Origin: an uncultured Gemmobacter sp.
Lineage (GTDB): Bacteria > Pseudomonadota > Alphaproteobacteria > Rhodobacterales > Rhodobacteraceae
Length of the DNA: 18,324 nt
Direction of reading: 5' to 3'
Assembly (NCBI GenBank): GCA_937983495.1
Contig: CALKAA010000286.1
Location: forward strand, 1-18,324
Shown: in pieces, positions 6,854 through 13,555 of the stretch
Layout: the number at the start of each line of letters is the position of its first letter
How positions within the stretch are numbered: position 1 is the stretch's first letter
Notes under the pieces: generated by a model
What the model was told of the DNA's origin: nothing
Database searches by the model: none
The model's input: the letters and a program-made list of their open reading frames with translations, nothing else
Position numbers and translations under genes: made by a program

Positions 6854-7645
6854 TCACAGAAAATCCTCGGCGTCGATCCGTGCCATATCGACACCGCGCA
6901 AAAGGATTGTGCCCCCATCATGGTGAATCAGGGTGCCCTGTGCCACCTGCTCCAGACGATGCGCGCCATCCAGCCGGATCATATCCTGCCCATCCGTAAA
7001 GTCGGTGATCACATCATTGCCGGTCCTCCCGGTAAAGATGAACCTGTCGCCGCCTTTTCCACCCGTCAGCAGGTCATTGCCCGCGCCGCCCTCCAACTGA
7101 TCGGCCCCGGAGCCCCCCAGAAGGCGATCCTGCCCCGTGCCTCCCAGCAGGGTATCCGCCCCATGACCGCCAGCAAGCCGGTCATTGCCATCAAGGCCTG
7201 ACAGGACATCGGCCTTGCGCATCTTCAGCACCTGTCCCGGTGCCAGAACGTCATCGCCATCTGACCCCGTAATACGCAACGCCTCGGCATTGATCGCGCG
7301 TTGGAGGGCGGCCTGATTATAGGTCACATAAACGCCACCAGCGTCGCGCCCAGCCAGCCGGAAGACAGCCGCGGCATCGACCTCAAAGCCCGAAATGGTC
7401 ATGAGACTGGTAAAGCCGGCATCAAACTTGGTCAGGGCCGCATAGTTGAACGAGCCTTCCACCGCGCGCTCTCCACTTTGCAAGATGGTCACGCCATTGC
7501 CGGACAGGCCGCCATAAAACCAGTTGCCCAGAGACACCGAAACCGCACGGCCATAGCCCAGATAGACATCCGAATTGCCCAGTCCGGTCACCAATTGTGC
7601 CGTCAACGCCGCAAGGTTTCCCTTGATCGAAATCGAAACTGTCAC
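6854..7645 (-). CDS. Small RTX-type calcium-binding protein with a non-RTX N-terminal domain
   Basis: Probable secreted protein of 263 residues. Residues about 1-126 form a domain with no motif I recognise, rich in Gly, Ala and beta-type hydrophobic alternation (for example DVYLGYGRAVSVSLGNWFYGG). Residues about 127-204 hold RTX nonapeptides of GGxGxDxLx form: GLDGNDRLA, GGHGADTLL, GGTGQDRLL, GGSGADQLE, GGAGNDLLT. The C-terminus has the common NDVITDFTDGQDMIRL element and ends in EDFL, like type I secretion signals. There is no N-terminal signal peptide. Start: a longer reading frame opens at GTG 7657, but GGAGG at 7655-7651 lies inside it and sits five bases before the GTG at 7645, so 7645 is preferred. 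It lies 63 bases after the DAO-family gene on the same strand and may be co-transcribed. Confidence 0.8.
   Translation of the reverse strand: MTVSISIKGNLAALTAQLVTGLGNSDVYLGYGRAVSVSLGNWFYGGLSGNGVTILQSGERAVEGSFNYAALTKFDAGFTSLMTISGFEVDAAAVFRLAGRDAGGVYVTYNQAALQRAINAEALRITGSDGDDVLAPGQVLKMRKADVLSGLDGNDRLAGGHGADTLLGGTGQDRLLGGSGADQLEGGAGNDLLTGGKGGDRFIFTGRTGNDVITDFTDGQDMIRLDGAHRLEQVAQGTLIHHDGGTILLRGVDMARIDAEDFL
7046..7210 (-). repeat. RTX nonapeptide repeat block
   Basis: About six consecutive nine-residue glycine/aspartate repeats (27 bases each) encoding the parallel beta-roll of the first RTX protein. The repeats are diverged at DNA level and clear only in protein. Confidence 0.8.
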
Positions 7646-7708
7646 AAGATCCTCCACACCATTCCTTCGCGCAACCTGAGGATTACAGCCCGCAAAGTCA
7701 ATCCGCTC

Positions 7709-9088
7709 TTACCCCCTGCCGGTCATCCAATTCCCCAAGCGCGCAAAGGCCGAAGTCTTGGGCAAGCCAAGCGCCGCCTCGCGGCGGTCAGCAGTGTTGA
7801 GCAGCGCATACATGCCGCGCACACCCAGCCAGCGCAGCGGCTCTGGCTCCCATTTGCGGGTCTGGCGGTTGACCCAGGGCAGATGCACCAGCGCGCTGTC
7901 CTGCCCGGTGACCAGATCGGCCAAGGTGCGCCCGGCGAGGTTGGAGGTGGACACCCCCACCCCGACATAGCCCCCCGCAAAACCGAGCCCCGTTGCCCGA
8001 TCAAACCCGAGGCTGGCGCACCAGTCACGCGGCACGGCAAGCACACCGCACCAGCCATGGTCAATGCGGGCATCCCGCGCCGCCGGGAAATGCCGGTGCA
8101 GAATGGTGGTCAGCCGCCGCAGCGTCTCGGGATCGGGCACGCCCTCGCGGTCGGTGCCGTTGCCAAAACGATAGGGCACGCCGCGCCCACCCACGGCAAT
8201 CCGCCCTTCGCGGGTACGCTGGCAATAGCAATAGGCATTGGCGAAATCGCCCAAGATCTCGTGCCCCTGCCAGCCGATCTGATCCCAGAGAGCAGGCGGC
8301 AAAGGCTCGGTCACGATCTGGGCAGAATTCAGCGCCAGCCAGTCGCGCCGATGCCCCGGCAGGCCAGCCGTGAAACCCTCGGTCGCGCGCAGGATCACAC
8401 CCGCCTGCACGATTCCACGCGTGGTCGTCACTTGGCCGGGGCCGTAAGACAGCACCTCGGTCTGCTCCACGATCCGGGCACCCGCACGCTCCACCGCTTG
8501 CGCCAGGCCCTGCACCAGCTTGGCAGGCTGCACACGCGCCACGCCCTCCACGATCATACCACCCAGAGTGCCGGGCACCGCCACCCGCCCCATGGCCTCC
8601 GCCGCGCCGATCTCGCGCACACGATCCGCCTCGCCCCAATGGCGGCGATGCACAACCTCGGCTCGCAGCCGCGCCAATTGCGCCGGATTGGTGGCCACCA
8701 TCAGCTCGTCAGTCGGGTAAATATCGGCCTCAATCCCCTCAGCCGCCGCCACGGCCAGCACCTCGTCCACCGTGCCATTCATCGCCGCCACCATCGCCCG
8801 TGTGGCCGCCTCGCCATGGGTTTTCGCATAACGCGCGTGGCTCCAGGCAAAACCGCCGGTCAACCAGCCGCCATTGCGCCCCGAAGCCCCGAACCCAGCA
8901 AAGTTCTTCTCTATCAGCAGGATGTTCAGCGTGGGGTCAGCCTTGCGCAGATACCAGGCGGCCCAAAGCCCGGTATAACCCGCCCCGATGATTGCCACAT
9001 CCACGGTGCAATCCCCCTGCAAGGCGGGGCGGAGGGCAGGCAATCCGGCATCGGCATACCAGAAGGACGGCCCGCCCAGACGGGTCAT
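7709..9088 (-). CDS. FAD-dependent oxidoreductase, DAO / gamma-glutamylputrescine oxidase-like family
   Basis: 459 residues. A Rossmann FAD-binding fold starts at residue 30 with VDVAIIGAGYTGLWAAWYL (GxGxxG at 35-40) and the ribose-binding Glu60 in ILLIEKN. It is followed by GFGASGRNGGWLTGGF at about 65-80, a signature of the DAO superfamily group containing PuuB, DadA-like and glycine-oxidase-like enzymes. The C-terminal FAD-contact GLGFAGGYVGVGVSTSNLAGR is present. These enzymes oxidise amines or amino acids with FAD. The substrate here cannot be deduced; the PuuB-like group is the best guess. The ATG at 9088 overlaps the stop of the Rrf2-type regulator as ATGA; a longer frame starting at 9214 would run through that regulator and is rejected. 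The TAA stop is 63 bases before the RTX gene. Confidence 0.88.
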   Translation of the reverse strand: MTRLGGPSFWYADAGLPALRPALQGDCTVDVAIIGAGYTGLWAAWYLRKADPTLNILLIEKNFAGFGASGRNGGWLTGGFAWSHARYAKTHGEAATRAMVAAMNGTVDEVLAVAAAEGIEADIYPTDELMVATNPAQLARLRAEVVHRRHWGEADRVREIGAAEAMGRVAVPGTLGGMIVEGVARVQPAKLVQGLAQAVERAGARIVEQTEVLSYGPGQVTTTRGIVQAGVILRATEGFTAGLPGHRRDWLALNSAQIVTEPLPPALWDQIGWQGHEILGDFANAYCYCQRTREGRIAVGGRGVPYRFGNGTDREGVPDPETLRRLTTILHRHFPAARDARIDHGWCGVLAVPRDWCASLGFDRATGLGFAGGYVGVGVSTSNLAGRTLADLVTGQDSALVHLPWVNRQTRKWEPEPLRWLGVRGMYALLNTADRREAALGLPKTSAFARLGNWMTGRG

Positions 9089-9546
9089 GCCGCCGGTTCT
9101 TGCAGCACGGTTGCCGCCACCGCACCCGAGCGCAACATGTCTTCCAAGGTCAGGGATTCGATGATCAGCAAGTAAGACCAGAACACTTCGGCAAAGACCT
9201 TGCGGATGCGGCAACTGGCCTCGTCGGTGCAGTCTTCGCAGCGCTGATAGGATCGCCGCGACAAGCAGGGCAGCGGCGCGATGGGGCCATCAATCAGGCG
9301 CAGCATTTCGGAAATCGAGATGTCGCGCGGGGCCTTCACCAAACTATATCCCCCGGCGCGGCCCCGGGTGGAGGCAATGACCCCGGCGTTGCGAATCTCA
9401 AGCAAGATATGTTCCAGAAACCGCTTGGGCGTGCCCGAGCGTTTGGCGATCTCTTCGATCGTCAGCGCGGTCGGAGCCTCTTGCGCGGCCTCATCAGCCA
9501 GCGTCAGCAGGGCTTTCAGCGCATATTTCATCTTCTGCGTGATCAT
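9085..9546 (-). CDS. Rrf2-family transcriptional regulator with four cysteines
   Basis: 153-residue DNA-binding protein. The winged helix-turn-helix fills residues about 1-85: MITQKMKYALKALLTLA start, EEIAKRSGTPKRFLEHILLEIRNAG recognition region, and the RGRAGGYSLVKAP wing typical of Rrf2 proteins such as IscR, NsrR and RirA. Cysteines lie at 94, 103, 106 and 112, in the loop that carries the Fe-S ligands of those regulators. The Cys106-x5-Cys112 pair matches the CX5C part of NsrR/RirA. It is therefore likely to sense iron, Fe-S status, NO or redox state, but which one is unknown. It overlaps the DAO-family oxidoreductase by four bases and presumably controls that unit. It lies 48 bases downstream of the histidine kinase gene; the only upstream site is a weak GGA before the ATG. 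Confidence 0.9.
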   Translation of the reverse strand: MITQKMKYALKALLTLADEAAQEAPTALTIEEIAKRSGTPKRFLEHILLEIRNAGVIASTRGRAGGYSLVKAPRDISISEMLRLIDGPIAPLPCLSRRSYQRCEDCTDEASCRIRKVFAEVFWSYLLIIESLTLEDMLRSGAVAATVLQEPAA

Positions 9547-9594
9547 AAGAAATCCGTAAGGGCAAAGCCGTTAGGAATCAATGCGGCAAGAGAT

Positions 9595-10929
9595 TTATGG
9601 CGCTGAAAGCAGCAGGGTTGCGCGAAAGCCGGGATGCAGGCTTTCCAGCCGCAGACTGCCACCCGCCGCATCGGCAATATCGGCCACGATCGCCAGCCCC
9701 ATACCCTGCCCTTCGCCGCTTTCATCCAGACGCACGCCGCGCTGCGCCAGCCGGGCCAATTGCGCCTCGGGCACGCCCGAACCGTCATCCTCGACCGTGA
9801 TGGCCACGCCTTCCGGCACCGCCATGCTGCGCAGCGTCACACGGCTATTGGCATGGCGGACGGCATTTTCGGCCAAGGCCCCAAGCGCCTCGGTCAGGTC
9901 ATCGGCATCGATGCGCGCGCGCAGATCGGGCGGGGCGTCCAGCACCCAATCCAGCGCGGCTCCACCAGGCGTGCGTTGCAAGACGCCCTGCACCCGCGCC
10001 AGAACCTGTGCAGGCGCGGCGCTGGCCTTGCGCCGGTCTGACTGGATACGCGCCCGCGCCAGTTCCCGATCCACCAGCCGCCGCATGGCCGTGGCCACGG
10101 TTTCCACACTGTCGGCCAGATCGGCGGCCCCACGGTCGCGCAATTGCTGCGCATCGCCCAGCAGGGCTTGCAGCGGCGTCTTGAACCCATGCGCGAGGTC
10201 AGAGGCCCGATGTCGCGCGCGCGCCAATTCGGCGTCACGATCATCGAGAAGCTGATCAATCTCGGCGGCCAACGGTTGCACCTCTTGCGGCATGCCCTGC
10301 CCCATGCGCGGCTGCATGCCAGAGCGTAGCGCTGCCACAGTGGCGCTGACCTGCGACAAGGGCTTCAGACCGATCACCACCTGCGCCACAGAGCCCGCCA
10401 GCAATAACACTCCCAACAGGGCGAGATAGGGCAGCAGGTCGGCAAGAAACCCGGCGCGTGCGCGGTCCAACTCCTCCCGGTTAGTGGCCACGACCACGCG
10501 CAACGGCGCATCGCCCACCTGAAACCGCTGTTCCAGAGCCAGCAACGGCTCTCCCGTCGGGCCGGGCACGCTCAACACCCGCGACTGACCGGGCATCAGG
10601 TCGGCGGCAGGCAACGGCAGGGCATAATCCCAAAGCGAGCGCGACTGTCGCACCTGACCCGCCAATTCCGCGTGCCAATAATGGCCGGAGAACGGCTGAT
10701 CATAAAGCGGATTGTCCTTTGCCTGGCGGAAGGCCGGGCCGCCGGGGGCCCCTGGCTCGACCATCGCAGCCACATACAACGCCCGCGCGGCCAGATCGGC
10801 CGCCGCCACGCGCTGCACATGGCGATCAAACAGATAGGACAAACCGAGGGCTGCAACCAGCAACGCCCCGGCAATCGCCGCTGCGCCCGCCATCATCAGC
10901 CGCCAGCGGATCGAGCCTAGCGACCTCAC
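9595..10929 (-). CDS. Sensor histidine kinase of an OmpR-class two-component system
   Basis: 444-residue inner-membrane kinase. TM1 is about residues 12-34, a periplasmic sensor region follows (about 35-164), TM2 is about 165-187, and a HAMP-like linker runs to about 232. The H-box SDLAHGFKTPLQ carries His247. The catalytic domain shows the N-box ENAVRHA at 354-360, the G1 box VEDDGSGVP at 379-387 and the G2 box GEGQGMGLAIV at 405-415. No sequence feature identifies the ligand; the periplasmic part shows no cysteine and no dense acidic patch. The predicted start is a GTG at 10929 overlapping the response regulator stop as GTGA, so the two are coupled. Order and size resemble PhoPQ- or QseBC-type systems with an upstream PepSY gene. 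Confidence 0.95.
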   Translation of the reverse strand: MRSLGSIRWRLMMAGAAAIAGALLVAALGLSYLFDRHVQRVAAADLAARALYVAAMVEPGAPGGPAFRQAKDNPLYDQPFSGHYWHAELAGQVRQSRSLWDYALPLPAADLMPGQSRVLSVPGPTGEPLLALEQRFQVGDAPLRVVVATNREELDRARAGFLADLLPYLALLGVLLLAGSVAQVVIGLKPLSQVSATVAALRSGMQPRMGQGMPQEVQPLAAEIDQLLDDRDAELARARHRASDLAHGFKTPLQALLGDAQQLRDRGAADLADSVETVATAMRRLVDRELARARIQSDRRKASAAPAQVLARVQGVLQRTPGGAALDWVLDAPPDLRARIDADDLTEALGALAENAVRHANSRVTLRSMAVPEGVAITVEDDGSGVPEAQLARLAQRGVRLDESGEGQGMGLAIVADIADAAGGSLRLESLHPGFRATLLLSAP

Positions 10930-11591
10930 ACCTGCGCGCCTTCCAGATGGTAGCCGAAACCGCGCCGCGTGCCGATCACCCCCGCCCCCAGCTTGCGCCG
11001 CAACCGGGCAATGATCGCCTCTACAGCATTGGCTTCCTTGGCGTCGTCATCGCCGTAAAGATGTTCGATCAACTCGGTCGGCGGCACCATTCGCCCCCGA
11101 TGCAAAACCAGATAGGCCAGCAAGCGAAACTCCAGCGGTGTCACGCTGATCGGCACCCCACGCAAAGCGACCGTCATGCGATTGAGGTCTATCGACAGCG
11201 CGCCCACATCTTGCTGCGCCGTAGCCTGCCCCCCAGAGCGCCGCACCAGCGCCCGCGCCCGCGCCAGCAGCTCCTCCATACGAAAAGGCTTTGGCAAGTA
11301 ATCATCGGCACCGGCGTCGATACCTTCAACTCGCTCGGTCCATGCTCCGCGTGCCGTCAGCACCAGAACCGGCGCGGCCACCCCCTCGGCACGCCATCGC
11401 TTCAACACCGTCAAACCATCAAGGCGGGGCAAGCCCAGATCCAGCACGATCAGATCATAGGTTTCAGTGCCACCCTGAAACCACGCCGTTTCGCCATCGG
11501 CCACGCATTCAACCCTGAAGCCTGTCGAGGTCAGGGCGCGGGCCAGAACCTCGGCAATCCGGTGATCATCTTCCACCACAAGGGCACGCAT
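10926..11591 (-). CDS. Response regulator, OmpR/PhoB family
   Basis: 221-residue transcription factor. The receiver domain (about 1-115) has the acidic pocket Glu7-Asp8-Asp9, the phospho-acceptor Asp51 in IVLDLGLP, the switch Thr79 in LVLTARG, and Lys101 in DDYLPKPF. The winged-helix output domain (about 125-218) shows SVTPLEFRLLAYLVLHRGRMV, the recognition-helix segment NAVEAIIARLRRKLG and the wing GTRRGFGYHL. It is phosphorylated by the kinase encoded next to it. OmpR-family regulators usually bind direct repeats one helical turn apart, and such repeats occur upstream of this operon. Its ATG shares one base with the stop of the PepSY gene. Confidence 0.96.
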   Translation of the reverse strand: MRALVVEDDHRIAEVLARALTSTGFRVECVADGETAWFQGGTETYDLIVLDLGLPRLDGLTVLKRWRAEGVAAPVLVLTARGAWTERVEGIDAGADDYLPKPFRMEELLARARALVRRSGGQATAQQDVGALSIDLNRMTVALRGVPISVTPLEFRLLAYLVLHRGRMVPPTELIEHLYGDDDAKEANAVEAIIARLRRKLGAGVIGTRRGFGYHLEGAQV

Positions 11592-11905
11592 CAGTCCTGC
11601 TCTTCCTCGTCCATCTCGACCAGCGCGCCGGTCGCGGCGTCCAGATCCATCTCGATCAATCGCCCATCAGGTGTGATCAACTCCACCTCATAGACCATGA
11701 CACCATCATCCTGTTCCAGTTCCACCTCGACCACGCGTCCTGGCTGAATGGCCTGAACCCGTGTCAGAACCTCGATCAGCGGCAGGATTTGCCCGCGGGC
11801 AACGGCCTCTTGCGCGATCTCGAAATCAGGGCGGACCGCCTCCTGCCCGCCGACAGCCAGGGGCACCCATAGCAAAAGGATGGAGAGAGCATATATGCGT
11901 TTCAT
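11591..11905 (-). CDS. Small periplasmic PepSY-domain protein
   Basis: 104 residues. The first 19 form a signal peptide (MKR, then YALSILLLWVPLAVGG), with cleavage likely around AVG/GQE. The rest fits one PepSY domain: an amphipathic helix AQEAVARGQILPLIEVLTRVQ, then strands with VVEVELEQDDG, YEVELITPDGRLIEMDLDAATGAL. The tail MDEEEQD is strongly acidic. PepSY proteins often inhibit peptidases or sit next to two-component systems in the envelope; here the gene opens the operon with the response regulator and kinase, so it may modulate the kinase sensor domain. The ATG at 11905 is chosen because the 29 residues added by the in-frame ATG at 11992 would precede the signal peptide and cross the box array. 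An AAGGTGG ribosome site lies just upstream. Confidence 0.87.
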   Translation of the reverse strand: MKRIYALSILLLWVPLAVGGQEAVRPDFEIAQEAVARGQILPLIEVLTRVQAIQPGRVVEVELEQDDGVMVYEVELITPDGRLIEMDLDAATGALVEMDEEEQD

Positions 11906-11928
11906 GACCCACCTTTTAGCACGACCAA

Positions 11929-12012
11929 CCTGACAAATCGCCCACAACGCTGCAACGGCTGACATGCCGAACCTGACAATTGCCTGACACATGCCATCAG
12001 GGGGCTGTCAGG
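11929..12012. promoter_or_regulatory. Array of CCTGACA-like boxes between the PepSY operon and the RTX gene
   Basis: CCTGACA occurs at 11929-11935, 11972-11978 and 11983-11989, with a near match GCTGACA at 11958-11964 and an inverted copy TGTCAGG at 12006-12012. The pair at 11972 and 11983 is spaced exactly 11 bases, one helical turn, as in tandem sites of OmpR/PhoP-type regulators. The array lies 24-107 bases upstream of the PepSY ATG and 96-179 bases upstream of the RTX ATG. It is the likely operator of the neighbouring response regulator; binding is inferred. Confidence 0.6.
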
Positions 12013-12065
12013 CGAACTATGCGATCCAGAGGCATCCATGGGGCAAGGCCAAGCGAATCGGCCAA

Positions 12066-12094
12066 GTCCCGCATGAACCATGTCCCGCATGAAC
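12066..12094 (+). repeat. 13-base direct repeat upstream of the RTX gene
   Basis: GTCCCGCATGAAC occurs twice (12066-12078 and 12082-12094) with a 16-base period, ending directly before the AAGGAG ribosome site at 12095-12100. It lies in the probable 5' untranslated region of the RTX gene. Confidence 0.6.
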
Positions 12095-12107
12095 AAGGAG
12101 ACCAACC

Positions 12108-12668
12108 ATGGCGCGTAAAATCGGCACTCAATCGAATGACATCCTGCTGGGCACCCTGCTGAATGACGATCTGGAGGGGCTCGCTGGCAATGACCGGCTG
12201 ACCGGCCTTGCAGGTCAGGACGATCTGGAGGGCGGCAGCGGGAATGACACCCTGTTCGGGGGCGCAGGCCATGACGACCTGGAGGGCGGCAGCGGCGATG
12301 ATCAACTGTTCGGCGGGGCTGGTCGCGACGAACTGGAAGGCGGCCTCGGCAATGACCGCCTCAATGGTGGCGCAGGCAGCGACTGGCTCGAGGGCGGCTT
12401 TGGTGACGATCTGCTGACGGGCGGCAGAGGGGCCGACGTGTTCGAATTCGGTGATGAGGGCGAAACGGGCCATGATGTGATCACCGACTTCACGCAAGGC
12501 CAGGACCGGCTGGAGCTGGACGATTTCACCCGCGCCGAGGTGCAGGCGGTGATCAACGGTGCGCAGCAATCGGGCAATCATGTGGTGCTGACACTGTCGG
12601 AAGGCAGCACGGTGACCCTGCGCGACACGCAGTTGAGCCAGTTGGATATGAGCGATTTTCTGTTCTGA
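12108..12668 (+). CDS. RTX-type calcium-binding repeat protein
   Basis: 186 residues, probably exported by type I secretion and folded on binding calcium outside the cell. Almost the whole first half is RTX: residues 19-108 are five consecutive 18-residue units, each a pair of nonapeptides alternating DDLEGGSGN and DxLFGGAGx forms. A half repeat NDILLGTLLND precedes them. Residues 109-186 form the usual C-terminal part with HDVITDFTQGQDRLEL and end in MSDFLF, matching T1SS C-terminal signals. There is no catalytic domain and no N-terminal signal peptide. AAGGAG at 12095-12100 lies seven bases before the ATG. It is divergent from the PepSY operon and ends nine bases from convergent cobF, with no terminator visible. 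It could be a surface or matrix protein, a Ca buffer, or a fragment of a larger RTX family; function is unknown. Confidence 0.85.
   Translation: MARKIGTQSNDILLGTLLNDDLEGLAGNDRLTGLAGQDDLEGGSGNDTLFGGAGHDDLEGGSGDDQLFGGAGRDELEGGLGNDRLNGGAGSDWLEGGFGDDLLTGGRGADVFEFGDEGETGHDVITDFTQGQDRLELDDFTRAEVQAVINGAQQSGNHVVLTLSEGSTVTLRDTQLSQLDMSDFLF
12162..12431 (+). repeat. Five tandem 54-base repeats encoding RTX double nonapeptides
   Basis: Five in-frame units of 54 bases (18 residues each) encode residues 19-108 of the RTX protein. Units two and three are most alike in both DNA and protein (DDLEGGSGNDTLFGGAG and DDLEGGSGDDQLFGGAG), suggesting recent duplication. Confidence 0.8.
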
Positions 12669-12677
12669 GGCGGTGGT

Positions 12678-13439
12678 TCAGACCGTGCGCCGCATCAGAT
12701 AGATATCCATGATCCAGCCATGACCGGCCCGTGCCTCGGCGCGGGCCGCCATGATTTTGGGGCCTGCCTCGGACAATGGGCCGGCAATCAATATCTGCTC
12801 GGCCATGCCGACATAGCCCCCCCACCAGATTTGCACCCCCTCGGGCGGCAGGGTCTCGAAGGCCCCGCCCGCATCCAGCATCACCACCACGGTTCCGGCG
12901 GCCTCAGGCCAGCCTTTCGCCCGCAATTGCCGCCCGGTGGTGATGACCACCGGCGCGCCCAGATCATTGAGCGGAATGGCATGGGCGGCGCAGAGTGCCT
13001 GAATGGCGGTGATGCCGGGAATGACCCGCAAGCTGAGCGTAAGACGGGTGCTGACCCGATCCGCAATCCGCAAGGTGCTGTCATACAGCGAGGGGTCGCC
13101 CCAGACCAGCAGCGCCACGCGCGAACCGCCGCCCGACTCCAGGTGGGCGCGGATGCTGGCCTCCCAGACCGCAGCGATGGCTTCGTGCCAATCGTTCACC
13201 CGATCCAGGTAATCGGGGGTCGCGGGGTCGCGCACCGGCAGATCGAAGGTCTCGATCCGGGTGGCGGGGTTGGTGACACAGGTCTTGCAGATCGCCAGCC
13301 GCAGCCCCGCCAGATCAGCCTTGTCCTCGCCCTTCAAGGGCACGAGGATCAGATCGGCCGCATTCATCGCGGCCCGCGCCTCACCGGTCACATGGTCAGG
13401 ATTGCCGGTGCCAATCCCGATGAGCGAAAGCTGTATCAT
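12678..13439 (-). CDS. cobF: Precorrin-6A synthase (deacetylating)
   Basis: CobF methylates C1 of precorrin-5 and releases acetate, a step specific to the aerobic (late cobalt insertion) cobalamin pathway. The 253-residue length fits. The tetrapyrrole methylase fold shows the N-terminal LSLIGIGTGNPDHVT (residues 4-18), the central VWGDPSLYDSTLR at 112-124, and VIPGITAIQALCAAHAIPLN after it. The C-terminal WWGGYVGMAEQILIAGPL is typical of CobF. The ATG at 13439 is chosen; an in-frame ATG at 13526 would add 29 residues that do not match the family and run across a possible terminator hairpin. It follows the dioxygenase gene by 111 bases on the same strand and is separated from the cobM-cobB-cobA group by three genes' length. 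Confidence 0.95.
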   Translation of the reverse strand: MIQLSLIGIGTGNPDHVTGEARAAMNAADLILVPLKGEDKADLAGLRLAICKTCVTNPATRIETFDLPVRDPATPDYLDRVNDWHEAIAAVWEASIRAHLESGGGSRVALLVWGDPSLYDSTLRIADRVSTRLTLSLRVIPGITAIQALCAAHAIPLNDLGAPVVITTGRQLRAKGWPEAAGTVVVMLDAGGAFETLPPEGVQIWWGGYVGMAEQILIAGPLSEAGPKIMAARAEARAGHGWIMDIYLMRRTV

Positions 13440-13455
13440 CCCGCGCCTTTCCTCG

Positions 13456-13482
13456 AAAAAGAGCGCGCCCGATGGCCCGCGC
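13456..13482 (-). terminator. Possible intrinsic terminator or attenuator before cobF
   Basis: On the minus strand GCGCG (13482-13478) can pair with CGCGC (13467-13463). Two more pairs may form inside the ten-base loop, and TCTTTTT follows (13462-13456). The hairpin ends 17 bases before the cobF ATG, in the gap after the dioxygenase gene. The stem is short, so termination efficiency is uncertain. Confidence 0.4.
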
Positions 13483-13529
13483 CTTTCAGTTTGCACCTGC
13501 CACAGGTCTTTGCCCCGCGCCAGCACAGT

Positions 13530-13555
13530 CTGTGATCTCAGGCTGTGATCTCAGG
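13530..13555. repeat. Perfect 13-base tandem duplication at the dioxygenase stop codon
   Basis: CTGTGATCTCAGG occurs head to tail at 13530-13542 and 13543-13555. The second copy (first on the minus strand) contains the TGA stop of the dioxygenase gene at 13553-13551, so collapsing the repeat would leave the protein unchanged. Confidence 0.85.

Noticed and set aside
7301..9175. 624-codon plus-strand frame opposite the DAO-family oxidoreductase
   Set aside because: His/Pro/Arg-rich antisense composition, no ribosome site and no family motifs; the minus frame carries clear FAD-binding motifs.
12162..12431. Regular repeats considered as a CRISPR array
   Set aside because: The 54-base units are contiguous, in frame, without spacers, and encode RTX repeats.
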